From the NCBI GenBank assembly GCA_000750105.3, contig JPHH03000020.1:62001-126000 (forward strand): a DNA stretch of 64,000 nt, in the 5' to 3' direction. The notes beneath the pieces were generated by a model. The model was not told where the DNA came from. It made no database searches and saw only the letters and a list, made by a program, of their open reading frames with translations. Shown here in pieces: positions 56,679-64,000 of this stretch (its first letter is position 1; every line of letters begins with the position of its first letter). The position numbers were made by a program, and so were the translations under genes. Source of the stretch: Tolypocladium sp. Sup5 PDA-1 (Eukaryota; Ascomycota; Sordariomycetes; Hypocreales; Ophiocordycipitaceae).

Positions 56679-57804
56679 GGGCCCCCTCAACAGGACAAAC
56701 AACAAGATGAAAACAATCGGAGAAGACAAATAACAAAAAGGAAGAGCAAAAGGGGGCGCGCAGCAAAATTAGACCGGGAAAGACAAGCCGGCGAACACCA
56801 GCTCCTCGGAGGACGACGAACATGTTGATTTCGCGTTCACGGGGCTGGTTACACTTCCATTCCTTTCAGACTTGTTTTCTTTCTCCTTTTTCTCTTTCTC
56901 TCTCTTTTTCGAACTGGTTTCTGGCTCGCTCGGTGGAGCGGCGGGTGGCAGAAGTAGGGACTGGGAATGATACCTCATTTTGCGTTTTTGCTGTTTTTAT
57001 TTATGGTCGGGGCAGGGATGGGGACTACTGCATGGGACACATTCACTTTGCCGCCAGGGACTGGACCCTGGTGTGGCTGATGGATTGCTGGAAGCGTGGA
57101 TCGTTTTTGCTATGTCTGCACTTGGTTCATTCGGCGTTGTGTGGGCGTGTGTGCGGCGAGCATGGGGAGTATGGGCATGTGTATTTTGCCGATGAATTGA
57201 ATCACCTTGGCTCGAGGATGTTCCTCCAAACACACTTCTACGACCAGAATTGTCCAGTGTTGGATTCTCTCTAACATGCTCCTTGTTCTCTTTTCTGGAT
57301 GCGTTGGTGTGGGAAGCATGAGCTGGGAAAGGAGTTAGTAGGCGGCAACAGTCACAGACACTTGCTAACTTGTCAACGGCCAAACAATAAGAGACTGCGA
57401 GATGCCGCGAAGGGCGACGGACTGACAGAATTCAGGGGCTCCTTTACAGAGTTGCTGCCTGGGGGTTCGCCAGCAGGCGCTGAACAGCTCTGCGTGGCGA
57501 GCGGTCCAGGCTGTTCAGGGGGCGCACCGTCACCCTAACAATGCACACAACTTTTTCCTGTGCCAAAACTTCCAAGTTTTGTCATCTAGTCTGAAGACTT
57601 CGATCACAAGTCTCTGCGTTGCGAGCTGTACTGGTCCGCTCACGTGGCAGGCCAGCACGGTAGCAACTCACACTTCCATCTGGGAGTTTTGATCCTTCTG
57701 CGCTGCTTTCCTCGCATGATCGCGGATTCCCTCCTTTCCCTTCGTTGCGCTCCTCGTCTCAAGCGGAGCTTGAATGTTTCCAGCACAACCACGGAGACAG
57801 CAAG
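56679..57804. other. Intergenic, 1.1 kb
   Basis: Starts with A-rich 3' flank of the Opi1 gene and a CT-rich block at 56870-56921 (TCTCTTTCTCTCTC), followed by sequence with no recognised gene up to the start of the coiled-coil protein gene. Confidence 0.5.
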
Positions 57805-59121
57805 ATGAAGGACAAGCCTACGTTCTCGCCGCGAAACTCCATCGACGAGGACATCGCCAAGAGGCTCCTGGACACCTGGAACAAGCTCCATGGCCAATGG
57901 CCACGACGCGTCAGAAACGAATTCAGGGCGCTGACACCCATCGCGCGCGTCACCAAGGGAACCTGCATCGCGTCGAGGCACCAGATCGTCCGAAAGTACA
58001 CAAAAGACGGGCGGTACCCGTCATGGGCCGCCTTCATCGTCCTGCAGGCCATGTTCGGCCTCCGGACGCTGACGACGTTTTCGTGGTGGTGCAGGTTCGA
58101 GAAGCGGTTCCCCGAGGCGCACATGTACGAAGGGCCGGGCGTCGTCCCCCCCAACGCAAGAGACCTCTTGGCCATGGAGGAGGAGGGCAACAAGGAGGCC
58201 CGGGCTGGTGAGGGTACGGATAGCAGACTGGAGCCCAAGACTGCGGCGGCTGGCCCTTCAGCTGGGAACTCGCGAACGCAACGACGGTGGCGTCGAAAGA
58301 ATGCCCAGAGACATGCACAGAAGATCAAGAAAGAGCCTATGGACACTATCTCTGTCTCGTCCAGGGCATCTACGCCTTGCGCGACCCCGCGGGCGGGCGT
58401 CCAAACCCGTCCCGGCAACTCAGTTGGGGTTGATCCGGCACCAATTCACCATCTTGTCCACCGCCAACCACCTTTGGGCCTGTCCGCCCAGCGACAGCCT
58501 CCTCTGCCAGGACAGTCCGCTCAGCGCCAACTACCTTTAGGACCGTCTGCCCAGAGTCCACCACCTTCAGGGTCGTCCCATGCAGGGTCTGCCAGCGCCG
58601 TCAACACTGCAGCCGGGCCTGTTCGTGAAAGGCCTCACAACCCTCCCCCGAGAGCCAGCTCTCCATCGCTCTTCGTGTCGCCGATGCAGGGACGACCTAG
58701 TGGCGGGGATGGGGATTCGCTGTCCCTGCGGCCCAGAGATGGACATCCTCGCGTGCATCAGCCACACCACGCTCAGCCCAATCCCGGGAATCCACGAACT
58801 CCACAACCGTCTGGTAAGAATACGCAGGCCGGCGAGGACAACTCGAACTTGGGCGGTGCGCCTACAACGGGCAGCCAGAGCCAGGTGTGGGACCGCCTGT
58901 CCAGGCCCCAGGCCCGCCCTAGCGATTCGATAAAGGAGCTTGCCGTCAAGATGGCCGAGATGGAAGCGACGAACAAGCGGCAGGCGGAAAGGATCAGGGC
59001 ACTGGAAAAGTCGGCCGCGAAGCAGGCAGGGACGAATGCAAAGCAGGCGGAGCAGAGCAGACTGCTGTTGCAGCGCACCCAGATTCTCGCCGAGTTTCTG
59101 GATGTTACCGTCCCGTTTTGA
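57805..59121 (+). CDS. Unknown protein with Gln/Pro repeats and C-terminal coiled coil
   Basis: Single-exon frame of 438 residues from the first ATG. The N-terminal 110 residues are compact and basic-aromatic (RLLDTWNKLHGQWPRRVRNE; AAFIVLQAMFGLRTLTTFSW). This is followed by a disordered region with about four imperfect 10-11 residue repeats, HRQPPLGLSAQ / RQPPLPGQSAQ / RQLPLGPSAQ, around residues 218-255, then Pro-rich linkers. The last 70 residues form a coiled coil (IKELAVKMAEMEATNKRQAE, with heptads continuing) ending EFLDVTVPF. A basic patch RRWRRKNAQRHAQKIKK near 155-171 could be a nuclear localisation signal. No family recognised; it may be lineage-specific. Confidence 0.65.
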   Translation: MKDKPTFSPRNSIDEDIAKRLLDTWNKLHGQWPRRVRNEFRALTPIARVTKGTCIASRHQIVRKYTKDGRYPSWAAFIVLQAMFGLRTLTTFSWWCRFEKRFPEAHMYEGPGVVPPNARDLLAMEEEGNKEARAGEGTDSRLEPKTAAAGPSAGNSRTQRRWRRKNAQRHAQKIKKEPMDTISVSSRASTPCATPRAGVQTRPGNSVGVDPAPIHHLVHRQPPLGLSAQRQPPLPGQSAQRQLPLGPSAQSPPPSGSSHAGSASAVNTAAGPVRERPHNPPPRASSPSLFVSPMQGRPSGGDGDSLSLRPRDGHPRVHQPHHAQPNPGNPRTPQPSGKNTQAGEDNSNLGGAPTTGSQSQVWDRLSRPQARPSDSIKELAVKMAEMEATNKRQAERIRALEKSAAKQAGTNAKQAEQSRLLLQRTQILAEFLDVTVPF

Positions 59122-59614
59122 ACGCGGGGGACGTGGGAAAAGTGTGCCTTGGGGACATTCACGGGGAGTTGATGATGGCTGCGAGCCGACGGTTATGAAT
59201 AGTTGGTGCTGTAATGGGCATTTGCGGCATCTTGTCTCGCGTTCGTAGGGAGTGGCGCCGGTTTAGCATCACATGCGGCTCATCGATACAGGAGCCGTAC
59301 GCTAGGTAGAAACGCGTCTGAGAATCGCCTTCACATGTTGACAAGAGTGATGGTTATGAGTGACCATTATGGCTCGAGTTGTGAAAGGTGCCACGAAAAC
59401 CAACCCACCACAGGATCGAGTATTCTGTCATCCGGAGTACAACAGCCGTGGGACTTCTCTTCTCGCCCGCTCTGTACCACACCCAGAAGTCCCCACGCCT
59501 CTCGTTGGAAGTTCCTCCTGCCACTATCCCCTTTTATAACCGGCATCTGCTTCCTACATACCCTCTCTCTGCTACACACACTGATATGCAATAGGTCCTG
59601 CCGTTGCATATGTT

Positions 59615-59676
59615 CGCGGATTGATTACCGCGCGGACTGTTTACCGCCGAAGAATTCGGTCGCGGACTGGTTACCG
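59615..59676. repeat. Three 16-base direct repeats with a small hairpin
   Basis: Copies of CGCGGAYTGNTTACCG at 59615-59630, 59631-59646 and 59661-59676. The first two abut. The third is separated by 14 bases (59647-59660) containing CCGAA-GAA-TTCGG, a five-base-pair hairpin. Confidence 0.85.
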
Positions 59677-59786
59677 GGCAAAGATGATTGCGTAAGTGAT
59701 CGCTGTCTGGTATGAATATGGCAAAGATGCCCGTTAATATTCTATCTTACGGGTCTATCTTTTATAAAGAAATCATGGTGTTAGTA

Positions 59787-60021
59787 CGGGGGAATCCCGG
59801 GCTAATCCCGGGGAAACCCTAGGGAATTCCTCTTGGTATTCCCTTCCCCGTGGATTCCCGGTGAGAAATCCCGGTGAAGCCACGGTGAATTCCCTGGGAT
59901 TGCTCAGGGAATTCACGGGGAATTCTTCCTAGTGATTCCTTCTCCGTGGTTTCCCCTGTTAGATTTCCCGGGTAATTCTCCGGTAATATCCCGATATTCC
60001 CCTGAGAATTCCTGGGGAAGT
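59787..60021. repeat. Degenerate 12-base minisatellite
   Basis: About 19 diverged units of 11-14 bases on the plus strand, roughly TGAATTCCCGGG (for example TGAATTCCCTGG, AATTCACGGGG, TAATATCCCGA, AATTCCTGGGGA). Because 12 is a multiple of three and units are partly palindromic, long frames without stops arise on both strands; the minus strand gives a repeating IPRE(F/S)-like peptide. I consider it non-coding. Confidence 0.85.
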
Positions 60022-60031
60022 CTTTCCGTAT

Positions 60032-60060
60032 CACACACACTCTCTCTCTCATACACACAC
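60032..60060. repeat. CA/CT simple sequence repeat
   Basis: CACACACACTCTCTCTCTC followed by ATACACACAC, directly after the minisatellite. Confidence 0.9.
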
Positions 60061-60123
60061 CGGCCCCCTACACAAACACTCCTACTACACCACGCAAGTG
60101 CCAACGCTTTCTCAACAGGTTAG

Positions 60124-60275
60124 ACATCCGATGACGGTCGCGGGTTTGCTCTTGTCGGCCAGACCGACGGTACTGCCTTCGTCAAAGTCCCCCAGCCATG
60201 GTCCAAGTCGGGCACTCTCATCCTCAACTGCATTGAGAGGGGTATGTTTGCGTCAAGGCCAACGCTGGCAAGTAA
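60124..60275 (+). pseudogene. Decayed 3' coding fragment, unknown protein
   Basis: A short open piece reads SDDGRGFALVGQTDGTAFVK followed by VPQPWSKSGTLILNCIERG, with C-ending codons like a real gene. It then appears to lose frame by one base near 60241-60243, because the neighbouring frame continues YVCVKANAGK to a TAA at 60273-60275. A TAG at 60121-60123 closes the frame upstream. The fragment could be the last exon of a small, possibly secreted, protein. No family was recognised and the frameshift reading is inference. A GTATGT donor at the same point is the alternative explanation. Confidence 0.3.
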
Positions 60276-61350
60276 ATGGCCATTGTGGTTTTGTAGTTAC
60301 AGGTGAAAGGCTAGGTGTGACAAGGAGGCTGACTGCCACCGAAGAAAGGGCCGGGGGCACGGAGACGTGAGCACTGAATTCATGAGAGCGACAACTGCCA
60401 TGTCCATACCTCTGACATTTTTAGTACTTATCGCCATGAGATTAGTTCTCCTGATTATATTTTGTATCTAACTTATAGCACAAGTTGCTGTTCCGAACTG
60501 GGGAACGTGCCAAATGCCACTGCCGCCATGCGTCTCGAGTTACCTAGAGACGTGCGATTTTCGCATTTTATGTCACTACTCGATCATCAAGTGCGAAAGA
60601 AAATCTCCTTTAATACCCCCGGCCAAAGACCCATGTCCAAGTATGCTAGACTGACCTCTCTCAACCTCCTTGGCAGCGCTGCCCTCCGCCTCCATGCCAA
60701 TTCGGGTCCACCAACAAGTCTTGCTGAATTCAGATGTAATCGTGATCCCTCGCCGCTTTTGCTCAGTTCAGATCAGCCCCGGCTCTCAGCAGCCCCGGCT
60801 AACATCTGCACATCTGGCCCCCCTCTATTCCTACAGAGCGCAGGCCATGAGCCCTCGCTCCTCGATGAAGCTCAAGAAGAAGAAAAGGAAGGCAGCCCTC
60901 CTAGGGCGGTCGCCATTTACACCACTCAGTCGCCACACGATCGGGATCACAACCACCGAGAAAAACCTCTTCGCCAAAAGACAAATTCGCCAATCCCTAC
61001 GAATTACGACGAAGAAAAGCCAAATGACAAGGAAGTCCAGAAATCACAGAGATATAACCCGGAATAAGGCAGTATTGTCACCGGGGCTCGTACCGTCGAT
61101 ATGACAGATTGATCGAGAAGGCAAAGAGGCACTGAACAAGTCCACGCGCTGGCCAAGGCCACACGAGGCGCGCAGAAAAAGTCCCCATACAACCCAGGAA
61201 GGAGAGGAACGGCAGGGAACGACGCTACGCAAGGCAGTCACGCTACAAAAGGCAATAATAGCACGGAAGGCAACGAATCTATGGAAAGAATAGAGATCGT
61301 GATGGCCTGTATGATGTATCTAGATAGTCTCATGGCCGCTGGCAGCTCCG

Positions 61351-61904
61351 TCAGCCATCGAACAGCATCGCCTTCAGGCTCCTTGACACCCTAGCGAAAT
61401 GCACAGGATCCGTAGCAATTCTTTTCTTGAATAGCTGCAACTGACCGTGGGAAGGCTGCCCACATTTGCCGCGGTTTAGTGCCAACCTCCAGGTCGCCAA
61501 AGTTACACCGATATCCTGCCCAAAGCCAAACAGGATATTCTTTTGAACTCCGAGCGCCATGGGGTCGTTCCGTCAAACAGGCTCCGGCATGTCATGTACT
61601 CAGCCTCAGCTGGCTCGACACGACCTCGCGGACCCGCATCGCCGAGACCGTATCAATCGTATCCAGCGCCGTCCAGAAACACGACGGTCCAGGCACCAGA
61701 ATTGATTGCCTAATCAAGTCAGAACATGGCAAATCCTGGTCTGGCATTCATTGGCCCAGGCCTGCGATCCTCGCTCTGCGCCCCTGTTGTCACGCTGTCA
61801 ACAGCAGCGATCGTCGTGGTGCAGCCATGCCCCAGTGTCAGTCTGCCCTGGATGGCGTTGTCATGCCGAAGTCTCCGGGCGAGTTTAATGAGCTCAATCG
61901 CCAT
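61351..61904 (-). pseudogene. Decayed coding region, unknown family
   Basis: The minus strand gives three protein-like blocks in different frames and in order: MAIELIKLARRLRHDNAIQG onward to 61719, then DLIRQSILVPGPSCFWTALD onward with MRVREVVSSQLRL, then MALGVQKNILFGFGQDIGVT onward with FARVSRSLKAMLFDG and a stop at 61351. Changing frame twice within 550 bases while keeping natural composition suggests one gene broken by two small indels. I could not assign the protein. The upstream flank has an in-frame TAA just before the first Met. It may be the remains of a neighbour of the esterase, which starts divergently at 62055. Confidence 0.33.
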
Positions 61905-62054
61905 TTATACAGAGGCTTGGGCCATGGACTTGGCGATCACTGAAATCTCATGGCAGTGAACGAGACGCCTCGTGGTACAAAAGGGCCGTGATCCGCTGCT
62001 GCGATGAATCAATTTGGAGAGTGGCTGGCAAAGCAAGCAGTTTTATTCGACAAC

Positions 62055-63893
62055 ATGAAGACTTCAGCCCTCCGGTTGGCAATCCTGCCTTGTGCAGTTC
62101 TTGCGACATGCGCAGCTCATCCAACTGCCACCATTGACTCTGGTCCCATCTATGGCGTCGCGACCAACCTGCCCGGGGCGATTGGACCAGTCAACAAGTT
62201 TCTGGGTATCCCCTACGCGGCGCCGCCAGAGCGTTTCAGCCTTTCGAAACGTCCCAAGCCATGGACCTCACCGATGAACACGACAGCTTTCAGGGCATCG
62301 TGCATCCAATATGTGGCAAACACTGGTGAGTGTCTGGCCTAGTCGCGTTCATCAAGACTTGCGGATGGTTAACGTTGCTTGCTCCAGACGTTGGGCCCGG
62401 AAAGGACATGCTTGATGACCTCTTCAACTCCCACCCGCCCGAGAGCGAAGACTGCCTCTTCATGAATGCATTTGCGCCAGCCAGTCAAGGCCCTCCGAGT
62501 GGTCGCCCCGTCGTCCTTTTTATTCCTGGAGGCGGTTGGCAGATGGGCAATGGTCTCATCGACCTCTCTGGTTTCGCTGGGTATGAAGACATTGTCGTAT
62601 TCACTTTCAACTACCGAACAAACAGTACGTTAACTTCACCCATGTTGCCTTGCATTCTTCCGCAAACGAGTAACCATGGCGAGTTCACGGCTAACCGCAG
62701 CACATCCCAGTCTTTGGCTTCCCCAACACAAACGAAATCCCCGTCAACCAGAGAAACTTGGGCCTGCACGACCAGCGCCTGGCCTTCGCCTGGGTGCAAG
62801 CTAACGCCAAAGCCTTTGGAGGCGATCCGAACAAGGTCACCGTCTGGGGCGAGTCCGCGGGCTCAATGTCCGTCGATATCCACATCCACGGCTACGCCAA
62901 CGCGAAGCCGCCGCCGTTCCGCGCAGGCATCATGTCCAGCGGCCAAATGTCGTTTGGTATGCTCTCCATGACGAACAATGTCCATGATATCCGAGGCTGG
63001 GAAGGCGTTGCGAAAGAAGTCGGCTGTTCGGGCGGGGACAAGCTGTCGTGCATGCGCAAAGTCCCAGCGAAAAAACTGCTAGATGGTCTGGCCAAGGCTG
63101 GCGGCACGTTTCTGCCAGTCACAGACAATGTGACGGTGCCCAGTGGTCGTGCGGCGGCATGGAGAGACGGAAGGGTTGCCAAGGTGCCTGTGCTAATGAG
63201 CAGCGTGGCCGAAGAGGGACGAGCCCTCGTAAATCGCAACATTACGATGAAGCGGTTCCTCGAGGTTTACTTGTCTCCTCCCATAGCCACCAAAGAGCAG
63301 CAAGATGAAATCCTGTCGTTGTACCGAAAGAAGCCTGACCTCAAGACCGACTTTGACGTCGCGGCCGCCATCTACACCGACTTCCTCTGGCAGTGTGTAA
63401 GTGCGCCGAGCTCGCCCCCAGCTACGACCGCATTTTCCGGCTAACACGCCGTCTCCAGCCACATCAAATCCTTGCCAACGTCTCTGCATCCCTTAAAACC
63501 CCCACCTGGCGCGGCTACTTCAACGTGTCCATCACCGACATGCTGCCCAAGGAGTTCCGGTACCTGGGCAAGTTCCACGGCACCGACGTCGCGCTGCTGT
63601 TTGTCACGCCAACGTTCGAAGAGAGCGGGCTTGGGGGTCTGAAGCTGAGTCCTGAGCTGTACACGTTTGCCAACTACTTCCGCGGTGTCATCGGCAAGTT
63701 TGTGCGCAACCCGGGCGGCGGTCCTGGCTGGCCGGCTGTGGGATCTTCTTATGCGCCGTTCGACGTGGCGACGCTCGGTGATGCGGGCAATGTTCACACT
63801 GGTGGAGCGACGCCGGTGAACCAGACGCAGCTGGACGCTAACTGTGCGGTTTACGTGGACATTTTCCCGGTCATTGAGAAGTATTTGTCTTGA
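62055..63893 (+). CDS. Secreted type-B carboxylesterase/lipase
   Basis: Four exons, 62055-62325, 62388-62624, 62711-63396 and 63459-63893, give 542 residues. Exon 3 must start after ACATCCCAG, because this restores YRTNIFGFPNTNEIPVNQRN; the AG ten bases earlier breaks the frame. MKTSALRLAILPCAVLATCA is a signal peptide. Family landmarks are VNKFLGIPYAAPPERF, the cysteine-containing SEDCLFMNAFAP, oxyanion-hole PGGGWQMGN, nucleophile elbow VTVWGESAGSMSVD and an acid-residue region MSSVAEEGRALVN. Several N-glycosylation sequons are present (NVSAS, NVSIT, NQT). An upstream ATG at 62004 would bury the signal, so 62055 is preferred. It acts on extracellular ester substrates, unspecified. Confidence 0.93.
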
Positions 63894-64000
63894 GTTGCGA
63901 GGAGTGTGTCTGCCGTACAAGTTGTTGAAGCGATTATTTAATCCTCCTACCTAGTAAAGACATTCATTTCTGTACTAGTCCGGCATGAAATGAGGACACA

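Larger units (their letters stand above)
59122..61350. other. Repeat- and relic-rich intergenic region
   Basis: About 2.2 kb containing 16-base direct repeats, a 12-base minisatellite, CA/CT simple repeats and one decayed coding fragment, each listed separately. Frames at 60462-61067 and 60670-61104 overlap and are not recognisable proteins. Confidence 0.5.

Noticed and set aside
59787..60021. CRISPR-like array appearance of the 12-base repeats
   Set aside because: There are no unique spacers or constant repeat units, and CRISPR arrays are not expected in fungi. It is a degenerate minisatellite.
59819..60104. Minus-strand frames encoding a repeating IPREF-like peptide
   Set aside because: An artefact of translating a repeat whose period is a multiple of three. 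No gene context.
62701..62710. Esterase exon 3 starting right after ACCGCAG at 62700
   Set aside because: This acceptor shifts the frame and loses the conserved YRTNIFGFPN segment. Using the next AG at 62709-62710 restores it.

Overview
This 64 kb window reads as euchromatic DNA of a filamentous ascomycete, most likely a sordariomycete and probably Hypocreales-like. The evidence is about 20 compact protein genes with short GT-AG introns (roughly 50-180 bases), fungal-only families (Zn2Cys6 regulators, Opi1, LCL2, ENA-type sodium ATPase, fungal UV damage endonuclease), GC-rich coding sequence and widely spaced genes. All exon joins were worked out by hand from splice consensus and reading frame; no alignment or RNA evidence was available.

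Left end (1-8.1 kb): a possible 3' tip of a cytochrome P450, a Zn2Cys6 regulator, a decayed flavodoxin-fold FMN reductase, an MFS drug:H+ antiporter, a secreted GH30 glycanase and a tRNA-Asp. The mix of P450, regulator, reductase relic and efflux pump looks like the worn edge of a metabolic gene cluster.

Central housekeeping block (8.5-27.9 kb): mitochondrial ribosomal protein mL57, an unknown polytopic membrane protein, a very large fusion of a SesB-type alpha/beta hydrolase to a CorA-type channel domain, a 982-residue protein with a C2H2-like finger and a cupin-like tail, mitochondrial bL27, LCL2, protein phosphatase inhibitor 2 (Glc8 type), and a regulator with two separate Zn2Cys6 clusters.

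ENA block (27.9-42 kb): the P-type sodium ATPase gene is flanked on both sides by about 5 kb with few genes. The right-hand flank contains a relic with a psq-type helix-turn-helix (pogo/CENP-B-like transposase ancestry). A possible 50-residue gene sits just downstream of the ATPase.

Right half (42-64 kb): UV damage endonuclease with two possible starts (the longer form carries a mitochondrial-type presequence), a SETD6/Rkm4-type lysine methyltransferase, an unknown 317-residue protein, clathrin adaptor AP-1 mu, the Opi1/CCG-8 repressor, an unknown 438-residue coiled-coil protein, then a repeat-rich, relic-rich 2.9 kb stretch (16-base repeats, a degenerate 12-base minisatellite, two decayed coding fragments) before a secreted type-B carboxylesterase.

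Most promising for follow-up are the SesB hydrolase-CorA fusion, the pattern of relics (FMN reductase, psq transposase, fragments near 60-62 kb), the 12-base minisatellite, and a 9-base intergenic motif that recurs at least seven times.
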